Below are positions 53,805 to 63,631 of a stretch of 64,000 bases of DNA, in pieces. Origin of the DNA: Bifidobacterium breve (GTDB taxonomy: Bacteria; Actinomycetota; Thermoleophilia; Solirubrobacterales; Solirubrobacteraceae). Position 1 is the first letter of the stretch, and each line of letters opens with the position of its first letter. The notes under the pieces were generated by a model, which saw nothing but the letters and a program-made list of their open reading frames with translations, ran no database searches and had not been told where the DNA came from. The stretch spans positions 1-64,000 of the forward strand of contig CAMCVN010000003.1 of NCBI GenBank assembly GCA_945881845.1, given 5' to 3'. Position numbers and translations under genes: made by a program.

Positions 53805-54212
53805 TCAGTCGGCGCGCAGCAACGACGCGCTCTCTGCAATCTGATCGGAGTCGCCAGCTACCGGCACCCACGGGAGTCGCAAAGGATCGCCCTGATAGCG
53901 AGGGATTACGTGGATGTGGAAGTGGAATACGGTCTGCCAAGCATCTGCCTGGCAGGAGTTGAGCAGGTTGACGCCGTCGGCGCCGAGTAGATCGCGCGCA
54001 AGGATCGCTGTCCTCTGTGCGGCCGTCACACAGGCCGCGAGGTCGGCGGCCGAAATCTCGTAAAGGTCGCGTGCGTGCTCGCGAGGGATCACCAAGGCGT
54101 GGCCTCGCGTAGCGGGACTGATATCCATGAAGGTGACCGTCCGCTCGTCCTCGGCGATTATCTCGGCCGGAATCTCGCCGGCGACAATTGAACAGAAGAG
54201 GCAGTCCTTCAT
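53805..54212 (-). CDS. HIT family hydrolase
   Basis: 135 aa. KDCLFCSIVAGEIPAEII is the typical N-terminus, with a Cys pair. The catalytic triad is in FHFHIHVIPRYQGD. HIT proteins hydrolyse nucleotidyl phosphoramidates or diadenosine polyphosphates. Start ATG 54212. The 23-bp gap to the divergent M28 gene is very short. Confidence 0.93.
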   Translation of the reverse strand: MKDCLFCSIVAGEIPAEIIAEDERTVTFMDISPATRGHALVIPREHARDLYEISAADLAACVTAAQRTAILARDLLGADGVNLLNSCQADAWQTVFHFHIHVIPRYQGDPLRLPWVPVAGDSDQIAESASLLRAD

Positions 54213-54235
54213 CTTCCAGAGCGTAACCTCTGCTG

Positions 54236-55429
54236 GTGGCAATCAGCAAAGAAGATGAGCTCGGCACGCTCGCGCGGACGATCATCGGTGAACTCGCATC
54301 GTTCGATCGCCCGTCGGCCTCGGAGGGCGAGCGCCGAGCTGCCGGCTTGATCGCCGCGCAGCTCGAAAGCGACGGCTGCAGCGCCCAGATCGAGCGAGAA
54401 CGGGCACACGGCACGTACTGGTGGCCGCTCGGCCTGCTGACGCTCGCTTCCGGACTATCAGCGCTGAGGCGCTCGCGTCTGCTGCGCGTCCTCGTCGGCG
54501 CCTTCACCGCTGCGGCGCTAGCCGACGACATCAGCGGTGGCAGCCAGTGGTTCCGCCGCGCCGTTCTAGCCCGAAACGACACCTGGAATGTTGTCGGTGA
54601 GGCCGGAGACAAGAGCGCTCCGGAGACAATCGTCTTTGTTGCCCACCACGACGCCGCCAACTGGAGCCTGCTCTTTGCGCCGCAAATCCCCGAGTTCTTC
54701 GCTAAGCACTTCCCGCAGCAGCTAGAGCGCTCGAAGACAACGCCGCCGATCATGTTTCCGGTCTTCGCCGGACCGGTCCTGACGCTGCTCAGCGGCTTGA
54801 CTGGCTCAAAGCTGCTGCGCCGGGCGGCGGCATTTCTATCGCTCGGCAGCGCACTGACCTTCGCCGAGATCGGCTCACGCTCAGTCGTTCCCGGCGGTAA
54901 CGACAATCTCAGCGGCGTTGCCGTGCTCGCGGGCCTCGCTCGGCTACTACGCCAGCAGCCGGTCGAGGGATTGCGAGTCCTACTTGTCTCAACCGGCTCC
55001 GAAGAGTCCTTCATGGAAGGGATGCGCGGTTTCGCCAACAGGCACTTCGACTCACTAGCTCTCGACTCAACGAAGTTTGTCTGCATCGACAGCGTCGGTT
55101 CTCCGACGCTGATGCAGCTTGAGGGCGAAGGAATGCTGCGCATGGCGGACTATGACGAGAGTTTCAAGCAACAACTCTCGGCTGCGGCAGCCGAGCTCGA
55201 GATCGAACTGGTTCGCGGACTGCGTTTCCGCAACGCGACCGACGCACTGATCTCACTTCAGGCTGGCTACCCGACGCTGATGCTTGGCTCGATCTCGCAG
55301 TACAAAGCGCCGTCCAACTACCACTGGCCGACAGATACCGCAGAGAACGTTGACTATTCGAGCGTTATTGACGCGACGCTGCTCTGTGAGCGACTGATGC
55401 GCAACCTCGCGCAGCCGGACCAAGACTGA
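54236..55429 (+). CDS. M28-family zinc peptidase-like protein
   Basis: 397 aa. Zinc-ligand motifs: HHDAA (near residue 138), NDNLSGVA, and SEES, plus late YHWPTD. A membrane-associated segment (about 62-105, WWPLGLLTLASGLSAL and neighbours) interrupts the N-terminal region, and a second hydrophobic patch follows (FAGPVLTLLSGL). It may be an integral-membrane aminopeptidase. The GTG start has TAACCT 6 bases upstream. Confidence 0.82.
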   Translation: MAISKEDELGTLARTIIGELASFDRPSASEGERRAAGLIAAQLESDGCSAQIERERAHGTYWWPLGLLTLASGLSALRRSRLLRVLVGAFTAAALADDISGGSQWFRRAVLARNDTWNVVGEAGDKSAPETIVFVAHHDAANWSLLFAPQIPEFFAKHFPQQLERSKTTPPIMFPVFAGPVLTLLSGLTGSKLLRRAAAFLSLGSALTFAEIGSRSVVPGGNDNLSGVAVLAGLARLLRQQPVEGLRVLLVSTGSEESFMEGMRGFANRHFDSLALDSTKFVCIDSVGSPTLMQLEGEGMLRMADYDESFKQQLSAAAAELEIELVRGLRFRNATDALISLQAGYPTLMLGSISQYKAPSNYHWPTDTAENVDYSSVIDATLLCERLMRNLAQPDQD

Positions 55430-55432
55430 GCG

Positions 55433-56863
55433 TCAGCTGCCGCTGGCGATGATTGAGCGCGCCAGCTCGATCGCTGACGCCTGATCGTTCACGGTGCCGC
55501 AGTACTGCGCCTCAGCAATCGCGGCCAGCAGCTCGCCCAGCAGCGGGCCATGCTCGATACCCAGCTCGCTGGCTAGCTGGTCGCCGCGCAGCAGCGGCTC
55601 CGGCGGCCCTTGCTCGCGCCAGCGCAGCGCCTCGGTCAAGACCTCGAGCGCAAGCTGCTGGTGGGCCGAGATCGCCTGCTCGGCCTTGCGGCCGCGAGTA
55701 GCGAGCCTGTCGGAGAGCGAAAGCAGAGTGACGTCAACCTCGACCGGCTCGGAAGCCGTTAGGTAGCGATAGAAGGCCTCTGGCGTGAGCGGCCGCTCGT
55801 GGACGAGGAAACCGAGACGAAGGTGCTCGAGTGTCAGCTTTGCGACGTGAGCCTTCAACCGTTCGCTCGCTTTCAGCCGCTCGAGAATCACGCGAGCCTG
55901 CGCCGCGCCTTCCACTGCGTGACCGGGAAAGCCAATTCGCCCGTCGTCAAACTGGGCGCGCGTCTGCGGTTTCGAGATGTCGTGGAGCAGCGCGCCCCAG
56001 CGCAGCCCGACGCCGCGACTTAGGCCGTCCGCGAGCGGCTCGGCGAGGACCGCCGCGACCGCTGCGCGGTTCGCTTCGCCAAACAGAGCCGCCGGATTAT
56101 CTTCCAAGTCGATCACGAACTGCAGCACCTCGAGCGTGTGCTCATAGGCATCAAGGTGGTGGTAGACGTTCTGCTCAAGGCCTTGGAGCTCGAGCAGTTC
56201 AGGGGTAACAACAGCGATGACACCGATCTCCTCAAGCAAGCGCAGACCCCTCACCGCCTGCGGCGATTCGAGAATCAGGTTCAGTTCGGCGAAGATCCGC
56301 TCGCCAGCGACATTCGCCAGCCCGCCGGCCTGCGCCTGCGCCGCCGCCAGCGTCGCCGCGTCGATCTCGAAGCCGAGCTGCACCGCGAACCGTGCCAAAC
56401 GAACGCAGCGCAGCGCATCATTGGCGAACGCTCGCTCGCCGGCCATCCGCAGGATGCCCTCCTGAAGGTCCGCTAGGCCGCCGGTTGGATCGATCAGCTC
56501 GCCGCCGTTGAGCGGCTCGGCGATCGCATTGATCGTCAGGTCGCGCGCGCGCAGGTCGTCCTCAAGCTCTGCCCCCTGAAGCGGCGTGCAGTCAATCTGC
56601 CAGTCGCCGTCTGCGCCGCAGACGCGCCAAGCGCCGAACTGGTCGGAGAGCGTGAAGACTGCCGCCCCACGCGGCGCGGCGGCGCGCAGATCGCGCGCAG
56701 CCTTTTCGCTGTCGCCGTCGATGATCAGGTCGAGATCGACGACGCCGGGAGTGCGCTCAAGGTCAGATAGGCGGTCGCGAATCGCTCCGCCAACGAGCCA
56801 GACCCGGTTAGATCCGAGCGCGCCTCGCGCTAGTTCCAGCGCCTGCTGCTCGGCCGCGCTCAC
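55433..56863 (-). CDS. CCA tRNA nucleotidyltransferase / poly(A) polymerase family protein
   Basis: 476 aa class-II nucleotidyltransferase. VWLVGGAIRDRLSD, DLDLIIDGD and RARDLTINAIA are the catalytic head motifs. An HD domain (HLDAYEHTLEVL, LLHDISKP) follows. tRNA CCA addition is likely because none of the tRNAs here encodes CCA. CCA-adding and poly(A) enzymes cannot be told apart by eye. The GTG start overlaps the alr stop as GTGA. Confidence 0.92.
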   Translation of the reverse strand: MSAAEQQALELARGALGSNRVWLVGGAIRDRLSDLERTPGVVDLDLIIDGDSEKAARDLRAAAPRGAAVFTLSDQFGAWRVCGADGDWQIDCTPLQGAELEDDLRARDLTINAIAEPLNGGELIDPTGGLADLQEGILRMAGERAFANDALRCVRLARFAVQLGFEIDAATLAAAQAQAGGLANVAGERIFAELNLILESPQAVRGLRLLEEIGVIAVVTPELLELQGLEQNVYHHLDAYEHTLEVLQFVIDLEDNPAALFGEANRAAVAAVLAEPLADGLSRGVGLRWGALLHDISKPQTRAQFDDGRIGFPGHAVEGAAQARVILERLKASERLKAHVAKLTLEHLRLGFLVHERPLTPEAFYRYLTASEPVEVDVTLLSLSDRLATRGRKAEQAISAHQQLALEVLTEALRWREQGPPEPLLRGDQLASELGIEHGPLLGELLAAIAEAQYCGTVNDQASAIELARSIIASGS

Positions 56864-57972
56864 CGATCCGTATCCTCAGCCGCTGAGTATTGGCGCGGGA
56901 CGCGGGCGCTAACCGACGTCACGATCTCGTAGTTAATTGTTCCCGCGCGCTTTGCGAGCTCCTCGCTGAGAACCAGTTCGGATCCATCGGCGCCGAGCAG
57001 TGTCACGCGATCACCAATCTCGACGCCTCCCGCTTCGGCGCCAAGATCGACGGTCATGTTGTCCATGCTGATGTTGCCAACAACAGCGAAGCGCTGGCCG
57101 TTGATCAACACATCGGCGTTGTTCGAGAGCACCCGCCTCCACCCATCCGCGTAACCGATCGGCACGGTCGCGATCATCGTCGCCGCATCGGCGATGAAGC
57201 TGCGTCCGTAGCCGCTGCTTTGGCCCGGCTGACAGGCCTCAATGCAGGCGACGTAGGAGTCGACGCGCATCGCTGGCGTGAGCCGCTGCTCCGCAGGATC
57301 GGATCCGAACGGATCGAGGCCGTAGCAGGCAACTCCGGGGCGGACTAGATCAAAATGCGAGCGATCGTCCCGCAACAAGGCCGCGCTGTTGGCCGCGTGG
57401 CGAATCACTCCAGGGCAGATCGCAATCGCCGCGTCGGACCAGTGACGAAATGCTTCAAGCTGCTGGCCGAAGAACTGATCGCCGAGCTCATCGGCGGTCG
57501 CGAAGTGGGTCATCAGCCCTACGAGCTGAAGCTGAGGATCATCGTTCGCTTGGCCGACCAGCCGCAGCGCCAGCTCAACGTCGCGCGTCCCGAGCCGACC
57601 CATGCCGCTGTCGAGCTTGATGTGGACGCGGCCGCCGCCGAGCGCCGAGAGCTTGGACAGGAAATACTCGCTCCATGCGACGACGTCGGCGCCTGCGCCG
57701 AGCGCAATCTCTAGCTCAGCGTCGCTTACTGCGCCCATCACCAGAATCGGCAGCTCGGGCACGCTTGCGCGTAGCGACTGCGCCTCGCCAGCGGTAGAAA
57801 CCGCCAGCCAAGTCGCGCCGCCGCGGAGCGCAGCGGTTGCTGCCTCGGCCGCGCCGTGGCCGTAACCATCGGCCTTGACGACCGCGCAGAGCTGCGACGA
57901 GCGGGCCTGAGCGGCCAGCAGCGCGACGTTGCGTTCTATCGCAGCGAGGTCAACCGTGGCCAGCGCACGCAC
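56860..57972 (-). CDS. alr: alanine racemase
   Basis: 370 aa PLP enzyme making D-alanine for peptidoglycan. PLP-Lys motif AVVKADGYGHG near residue 33. MGRLGTR and SYVACIEACQPGQSSGYGRSF follow, with catalytic Tyr in the latter. GISMD-type NISMDNMTVDLG is near residue 303. Start GTG 57972 is preceded by the CBS gene with a 17-bp gap. Confidence 0.96.
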   Translation of the reverse strand: MRALATVDLAAIERNVALLAAQARSSQLCAVVKADGYGHGAAEAATAALRGGATWLAVSTAGEAQSLRASVPELPILVMGAVSDAELEIALGAGADVVAWSEYFLSKLSALGGGRVHIKLDSGMGRLGTRDVELALRLVGQANDDPQLQLVGLMTHFATADELGDQFFGQQLEAFRHWSDAAIAICPGVIRHAANSAALLRDDRSHFDLVRPGVACYGLDPFGSDPAEQRLTPAMRVDSYVACIEACQPGQSSGYGRSFIADAATMIATVPIGYADGWRRVLSNNADVLINGQRFAVVGNISMDNMTVDLGAEAGGVEIGDRVTLLGADGSELVLSEELAKRAGTINYEIVTSVSARVPRQYSAAEDTDR

Positions 57973-57989
57973 CGCGATCAGCTCACTCG

Positions 57990-58457
57990 CTATCGATCTT
58001 CGAGCAGTGCCTCGAGCACGTCGACTCGCGTCACGACGCCAACGAGACGGCCTTCATCATCAACGACAGGCAAGCGGTTGTGACCGTGCTCAGAGATCAG
58101 ATGCCCAGCGTCGTGAGCGTCAGCGTCAGGGCTGACGGTGATCGGCTCGGTGGTCATTATTTCCTCAACGGTGCTGGCAACCGACTTGCGGATCCGCTCC
58201 TCCCAGTGCTTGACCGAGCCGAGATAGATAACGCCGCCCATGATCTGAACATGAGCAGGCGGATCAAGATCCTCTTGCTCATCGAACATCAGCAGGTCGC
58301 TCTCAGTGACGATGCCGATCAGGATGTCGTCCTCATCGACGACCGGGAGGCCAGGAAGCTCGTGGTCGTGCATACGTTGAACGACCGTTTCGACACTCTC
58401 CTCGGGACCCACGCTCTGCGGGTCGGCGTCCATGATCTGACTGACTGTTGAGCTCAT
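57990..58457 (-). CDS. CBS-domain pair protein (copy 2)
   Basis: 155 aa. First CBS: VSQIMDADPQSVGPEESVET..LPGLPVVDEDDILIGIVTESDLL. An insert (PPAHVQIMGGVIYLGSVKHW) precedes the second CBS: VEEIMTTEPITVSPDADAHD..HNRLPVVDDEGRLVGVVTRVDVL. Start ATG 58457, with TAAGAT 7 bases upstream (leaderless). It lies between nnr and alr. It may be a nucleotide-responsive regulator of envelope genes. Confidence 0.9.
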   Translation of the reverse strand: MSSTVSQIMDADPQSVGPEESVETVVQRMHDHELPGLPVVDEDDILIGIVTESDLLMFDEQEDLDPPAHVQIMGGVIYLGSVKHWEERIRKSVASTVEEIMTTEPITVSPDADAHDAGHLISEHGHNRLPVVDDEGRLVGVVTRVDVLEALLEDR

Positions 58458-58473
58458 GGGAGCAATCTTACAG

Positions 58474-59985
58474 TCAGGCCCACGCCAGCGGCAGGTCGGC
58501 GACGACGTCGCTTGCAACGATCCCTTCGGCGCTGAGCCGTTCGGCGGCAAGAGCAGCTGCGCGGGCGTGCAGTCGGACGGCTGCCGACGCTGCCACGAAC
58601 GGCTCCGCGCCACGCGCCAGGAGCGCACCAACGATGCCGCCGAGCACGTCGCCAGTGCCAGCTGTCGCCAGTCCGGGCGAAGCGCCGGGACTGACCGCAA
58701 CGACTCCGCTAGGGCTACAGATCAACGTATCGACGCCCTTAAGGACCACGGTCGCCTTGGCAGCCTTGGCGGCCGCCCGGACATGCGCCAGGCGCTCTTC
58801 GCGGACCTTTTCGGAGCTGCAATCCAGCAGCCGCGCGAGTTCGCCTTCGTGCGGCGTAAGGACGGTCGGCTGTTTCCTCCCCCGCAGCTCCCCCAGCCGA
58901 CCGGCGAATGCATTTAGGCCATCGGCGTCGATCACAAGCGGCCCTTTTAGGTTCATGGTCAGCTCACGCGCAAAAGCTCGCGCACCCTTGCTCGCTCCTA
59001 GCCCAGGGCCAAGCAGCACTACTCCCGAACGCGCTTCGACCGCGTCGAGCAGCTCGCCAGCGCCTTTAAGCGTGTGGTGCCCGTCATCGCTGTCTAGCGA
59101 CAGCTGCATCACCTCGACTAGCTGGCTCGCGACGACTGGCTGCTCGCTCGCTGGGACCGATGCCGTGACGTAGCCAGCCCCGGCGCGCATCGCGGCAGTC
59201 GATGCGAGCACAGCAGCTCCGGTCAATCCACGCGAGCCGGCCGCTACGTAGAGGTGGCCGCTGGTGAACTTGTTGGAGTGGGCGCCGCGGCGCGGCAGCA
59301 GCGCAATCAGTGGCTCGTCGATAATCAAGCCAACCGAAGCCTCGTCGAGCGGTGCTCCTGCAGGAATGCCAATGTCGACAACTCTGACGGCACCGGCGTG
59401 TTCGCGGCCAGGGTTGATGTGAAGACCAGGCTTGTCGGAGTTGAAGGTCACGGTCATCTGGGCCGTGACCGCCGCGCCAAGAACCTCACCGGTCGATGCG
59501 TCGACGCCACTTGGAACGTCGACCGCGACAACTGGCAGCCCGCTGCTCTCGATCGCGTTGATCACATCGGCGACCTCAGCTCGCGGCTTTCCCTTAAAGC
59601 CGGTTCCGAGCAGCGCATCGACTATCACTGAGCCGCCATCGAGCAGCTGCGCTGTGAAGGGGACCGCTGGCTCGTCAGCGAGCAGGTTCCGCTGCTCGCT
59701 AGCATCGTCGCTGAGCTTCTGCGGGTCAACCAGTTCGAGCACGCGGACCTGTCGACCGGCGAAACGCAGGATCCGAGCCGCCGCATAACCGTCCCCGCCG
59801 TTATTGCCGCCGCCGCAGACAATCACGACAAGGCCTTCGGGGATATAGCGGTCTACATAGTCGGCGAGGCCAGAGGCCGCAGCTTCCATCAGCGTTAGGC
59901 CTGAGATACCGAGAGTCTCGATCGCCCACTGGTCGGCGGCGCGCGAGCGCTCTGCGTCGGATAGCGCAATCAGCCAGTCGCTCAT
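58474..59985 (-). CDS. nnr: bifunctional NAD(P)HX epimerase / ADP-dependent NAD(P)HX dehydratase
   Basis: 503 aa. The N-terminal YjeF epimerase domain (about 1-210) shows IVCGGGNNGGDGYAAAR and VDVPSGVDASTG. The C-terminal dehydratase domain (about 215-503) shows LGPGLGASKGARAF, LTPHEGELARLL and GTGDVLGGIVGALLARG. It repairs hydrated NAD(P)H. Start ATG 59985 overlaps the acpS stop (ATGA). Confidence 0.95.
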   Translation of the reverse strand: MSDWLIALSDAERSRAADQWAIETLGISGLTLMEAAASGLADYVDRYIPEGLVVIVCGGGNNGGDGYAAARILRFAGRQVRVLELVDPQKLSDDASEQRNLLADEPAVPFTAQLLDGGSVIVDALLGTGFKGKPRAEVADVINAIESSGLPVVAVDVPSGVDASTGEVLGAAVTAQMTVTFNSDKPGLHINPGREHAGAVRVVDIGIPAGAPLDEASVGLIIDEPLIALLPRRGAHSNKFTSGHLYVAAGSRGLTGAAVLASTAAMRAGAGYVTASVPASEQPVVASQLVEVMQLSLDSDDGHHTLKGAGELLDAVEARSGVVLLGPGLGASKGARAFARELTMNLKGPLVIDADGLNAFAGRLGELRGRKQPTVLTPHEGELARLLDCSSEKVREERLAHVRAAAKAAKATVVLKGVDTLICSPSGVVAVSPGASPGLATAGTGDVLGGIVGALLARGAEPFVAASAAVRLHARAAALAAERLSAEGIVASDVVADLPLAWA

Positions 59986-60353
59986 GCTGGGCCACCAACG
60001 ACGATCGCTCCAGCCGTCAGCTTGGAATGCGTGAGCGAGCAACCGAGCTGAAGCCCGAGCTGGTCGGCTCGTTCGGCTGCGGCTCCGCTCAGCCGCAACT
60101 GCGGCGAACCGTCGCTCAGCGACTCAACCTCAATCTCCAGCGGCCGCAAAACCGACAGCCCTAGCGCTTTGGTGGCGGCCTCCTTGGCGCAGAACCTGGC
60201 GGCCAGGTGCTGACCGGGGCGAGCTTGCCGCGCCGCGTAGGCCCGCTCAGAGCCCGTGAATAGACGCTCTGCCAGTCGCGGGCGACGCTCAAGCGCGCGC
60301 TCGATGCGGTCGATCTCAAGCAGATCAATGCCAACGCGAGGGGCTTGAGCCAT
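59982..60353 (-). CDS. acpS: holo-[acyl-carrier-protein] synthase
   Basis: 123 aa. It transfers phosphopantetheine to ACP. Mg-ligand motifs VGIDLLEIDRIE at the N-terminus and AARFCAKEAATKALG near residue 55 are intact. acpS next to nnr and alr is a common bacterial order. ATG 60353 is chosen. The track's 60356 is TTG. Confidence 0.95.
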   Translation of the reverse strand: MAQAPRVGIDLLEIDRIERALERRPRLAERLFTGSERAYAARQARPGQHLAARFCAKEAATKALGLSVLRPLEIEVESLSDGSPQLRLSGAAAERADQLGLQLGCSLTHSKLTAGAIVVGGPA

Positions 60354-60362
60354 CAACTAAAT

Positions 60363-62225
60363 CTATTCGACTGTGACCGTCTTTGCGAGGTTGCGCGGCT
60401 GATCGACGTTGAGGCCGCGCAGACGAGCAATCCGATAGGCCAATAGCTGCAGAGGAATAACGGCCAGTAGTGGCTGAAGAATCCAGTCGCTCTGCGGGAT
60501 TGAGATAACAGCGTCGGCTTGCTGATCGATCGTCGTGTTGCCGGCGCTGGCAACTGCGATTAGGTAGGCACCGCGCGCGCGGACCTCCTGCATGTTCGAG
60601 ATCACCTTCTCAAGGACCGGCGAATCGGTCGCCACCGTCACGACCGGCGTCTGTTCGCTCAGTAGCGCGATCGGCCCGTGCTTCATCTCACCAGCCGCGT
60701 AAGCGTCGGTCGAGATGTAGGAGACCTCTTTCAGCTTCAGTGCTCCCTCATCGGCGACGGCGACGCCAGCGTGGCGGCCGAGATAGAGGAAGAAATTGGC
60801 CTCCCAGACGTGCGCTGCGATTTCGTCGACAACCGGGTCAACCGACTCCAACAGCTCGCTGATCAAGCTCGGCATCTGCTTGAGATCCGCCACCAGTTTG
60901 ATCCGCCGGTCGAGATCAAGCGCATCGTGCAACTCCGAGAGCCGCAGTGCCAACAGGTACATAACGGCGACCTGACAGACGAAAGTCTTCGTCGCCGCGA
61001 CCGAAACCTCAAGCCCAGCGCGCGTGTAAAGCACTCCATCAGCGTCACGTGTGGCCTGCGAGCCCATGATGTTCGTGATCGCCATCACGGTCGCGCCGCG
61101 CTCCTTGGCGATTCGCATCGCCGCCAGCGTGTCGGCCGTCTCGCCAGACTGTGTAATGCCGATCACGAGATCGCCAGGGCCGACAATCGGGTTGCGGTAG
61201 CGGTACTCCGACGCGATTTCGACATCAACCGGCACGCGCGCGAGCTCTTCAATTGCGTAGCGGCCGATCAGCCCGGCGTGGTAGGAGGTGCCACAGGCGA
61301 CGACGATGATCCGCTTCGCGCTGCGCAGCTGCTCGTCGCTGAGTGCGCCAACGTCATCAAGGTCAACGCCGTCTTCACGAACTGTGCGATCTGAAATCGT
61401 CTCGGCGATCGCGGCCGCCTGCTCGTGAATCTCCTTCAGCATGAAGGTCTCGTAACCACCCTTCTCGGCCGTCTCCTCATCCCAGTCGACGGTTACGACC
61501 TCACGCTCGATCGGCTCGCCGCTCGGTGTCGTGAAGCTGGCGCCGCTCGGGCGGACGGCGACGATCTCTTCATTCTCGACGTACTGCACGCGCCGCGTCT
61601 GCGCGAGAAAGGCTGGTACCGCCGAAGCGAGGAACATCTCACCTTCGCCGACGCCGATAATCAGCGGGCATTCCTTGCGAGCGCCGACGAGTAGATCGGG
61701 AGAGCCAACGGCCATCGCGACGAACGCGAAGTGGCCCTCAAGTTGAGCGTACGCGTCGCGAACCGCATGCTCGAGGTCATCATCGAGGTACTCGGCAACC
61801 AGGTGGGCGATCACCTCGGCGTCGGTCTCGGAACTGAAGTTTGCGCCGCCAGCAATCAGCCGCTCGCGTAGTTCCATGTAGTTCTCAACGATCCCGTTGA
61901 CGACGACGTGGACATTGTTGGCGGTATCGAAGTGCGGATGCGCGTTCTGCTCATTGACGCGACCGTGGGTTGCCCAGCGCGTGTGGCCGATACCGATCGT
62001 TGCCGCCTCAACCAGAGTTGCCGTTGCACCCCCGGCGGCCTGCCGCGCCTCGACGGCGGTCTGGAGATGGGCGAGATTGCCGACCGCGCGCACAGCCTCG
62101 ATCGAGCTATCCGACATGACCGAGATGCCGGCCGAGTCGTAGCCGCGGTACTCGAGCTTCGAGAGCCCTGCGAGCAGCAGCTCTTCAGCGGCGCGAGAGC
62201 CGACGTAACCTACGATTCCACACAT
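60363..62225 (-). CDS. glmS: glutamine--fructose-6-phosphate aminotransferase (isomerizing)
   Basis: 620 aa. N-terminal glutaminase with Cys2 (MCGIVGYVGSRAAEELLLAG) and YRGYDSAGI, two SIS isomerase domains with CGTSYHAGL and SQSGETADTLAAMR, and the C-terminal LAKTVTVE. It commits fructose-6-P to UDP-GlcNAc synthesis. It is preceded by glmM, 53 bp upstream, giving a hexosamine pair. No glmS ribozyme is seen in that short gap. Confidence 0.98.
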   Translation of the reverse strand: MCGIVGYVGSRAAEELLLAGLSKLEYRGYDSAGISVMSDSSIEAVRAVGNLAHLQTAVEARQAAGGATATLVEAATIGIGHTRWATHGRVNEQNAHPHFDTANNVHVVVNGIVENYMELRERLIAGGANFSSETDAEVIAHLVAEYLDDDLEHAVRDAYAQLEGHFAFVAMAVGSPDLLVGARKECPLIIGVGEGEMFLASAVPAFLAQTRRVQYVENEEIVAVRPSGASFTTPSGEPIEREVVTVDWDEETAEKGGYETFMLKEIHEQAAAIAETISDRTVREDGVDLDDVGALSDEQLRSAKRIIVVACGTSYHAGLIGRYAIEELARVPVDVEIASEYRYRNPIVGPGDLVIGITQSGETADTLAAMRIAKERGATVMAITNIMGSQATRDADGVLYTRAGLEVSVAATKTFVCQVAVMYLLALRLSELHDALDLDRRIKLVADLKQMPSLISELLESVDPVVDEIAAHVWEANFFLYLGRHAGVAVADEGALKLKEVSYISTDAYAAGEMKHGPIALLSEQTPVVTVATDSPVLEKVISNMQEVRARGAYLIAVASAGNTTIDQQADAVISIPQSDWILQPLLAVIPLQLLAYRIARLRGLNVDQPRNLAKTVTVE

Positions 62226-62278
62226 CGCGTAAGCGTAGCTAGTGGGCTAGATGGCCCCGCCCCAGCGATTCGTGCCGG

Positions 62279-63586
62279 TCAGCTTGCGGCTTCGACGACG
62301 GCAACGAGGCGGGCGCAAATCGCTTCGCACTCCGCAGCGTCAGGTGCTTCGACCATCACGCGCACCAGCTCCTCTGTTCCGCTGGCACGAACCAGCACTC
62401 GCCCGCGCCCGCTGAGCTGCTCGTTCTCGTCCGCCGCTGGTGCAGCGACCGCCTCGAGCGCAGTTGCCTTGTCGCCGACCTTGACGTTGACGAGCCGCTG
62501 CGGAAGCTTCTGCATTGCCGAGCGCTCAGCAAGGTCTGCGCCCGCGAGCGCTTCGAGCGTCAGCAGCGCGCTGGCGATTCCATCACCCGACGGGACGAAG
62601 CCCATGTCGATGATGTGGCCGGACTGCTCTCCCCCGAGAGTCCAGCCACGCTCGCGCAGCTCGGCGAGGACATAGCGGTCGCCTACATCGGCAGTTGCGA
62701 CCTCAATATCAGCCTCAACCATTGCTGTGTGGAAGCCGTAGTTGGTCATCACCGTGACGACTACGCCGTTGCCGCTCAATCGCCCATTGGCCCGTAGGTG
62801 GATCGCAGCAAGCGCGATCAGCTCGTCGCCATCGACCGTTGCGCCCGTTCGGTCGGCGGCCAGCACGCGGTCGCCATCCCCGTCGAAGGCGAAGCCGAGA
62901 TCATGCCCACCCGCCACAACCGCGGAGGCCAGAGCGTCGATATGCGTCGATCCGACGCCGTCGTTGATGTTGCGGCCATCGGGCTCGTCGCCGATCACTG
63001 TCACCGACGCGCCGAGGCGACGAAATATCTCGGGGCCAACGCGGTAAGTCGCGCCGTGTGCGCAGTCGAGAAGCAAACTGATTCCGCTGAGGTCAAGCCC
63101 CGCAAAACGCGTCTCGAGCGCGCGCAGGTAATCCTCCTGCGTTCCGTGGAGCTCGCGCACACGGCCGATCTCAAGACCGGGGCCAGCGCCGGCCTCGAGC
63201 CGCGCCTCAATTGCCTCCTCGGCTGCGTCTGTCAGCTTCAGGCCGTCAGCGCCGAAGAACTTGATTCCGTTGTCCTGATATGGGTTGTGCGAAGCGGATA
63301 CGACGACGCCGACGTCGAAGCCATATTGGGCGATCAGCAGCGGCGCTGCGGGAGTTGGCAGCACGCCGCCAAGCAGCGCCTCGCCGCCGGCCGCAGTGAT
63401 CCCTGCAGCGAGCGCCGATTCGAGCATCTCGCCGGACTCGCGCGTGTCGCGAATCACGAGCACGCGCGCGCCAGCACCGCCAGCCTGCTCGGTCGCCGCG
63501 CGCCCGAGCGCCATCGCCAGCTCGGCTGTGAGCTTCTCGCCGGCGAGGCCGCGAACACCGTCGGTGCCAAAGAGATGACGAGCCAT
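62279..63586 (-). CDS. glmM: phosphoglucosamine mutase
   Basis: 435 aa. LFGTDGVRGLAGEKLTAELA is the canonical start. The phosphoserine loop is VVSASHNPYQDNGIKFFG, the metal loop is FDGDGDRVLA, the sugar-binding loop is GGEQSGHII, and the phosphate-binding loop is VRASGTEELVRVMVE. It converts GlcN-6-P to GlcN-1-P. It lies 45 bp after rpsI, a very common rpsI-glmM order. Confidence 0.98.
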   Translation of the reverse strand: MARHLFGTDGVRGLAGEKLTAELAMALGRAATEQAGGAGARVLVIRDTRESGEMLESALAAGITAAGGEALLGGVLPTPAAPLLIAQYGFDVGVVVSASHNPYQDNGIKFFGADGLKLTDAAEEAIEARLEAGAGPGLEIGRVRELHGTQEDYLRALETRFAGLDLSGISLLLDCAHGATYRVGPEIFRRLGASVTVIGDEPDGRNINDGVGSTHIDALASAVVAGGHDLGFAFDGDGDRVLAADRTGATVDGDELIALAAIHLRANGRLSGNGVVVTVMTNYGFHTAMVEADIEVATADVGDRYVLAELRERGWTLGGEQSGHIIDMGFVPSGDGIASALLTLEALAGADLAERSAMQKLPQRLVNVKVGDKATALEAVAAPAADENEQLSGRGRVLVRASGTEELVRVMVEAPDAAECEAICARLVAVVEAAS

Positions 63587-63631
63587 TAGATGAAAGCTAA
63601 AGAATCCACGCCGACTGCGCGGGCAGCAGCG

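Noticed and set aside
62226-62278. glmS ribozyme or riboswitch upstream of glmS
   Set aside because: The gap is only 53 bp, too short for the ribozyme core.
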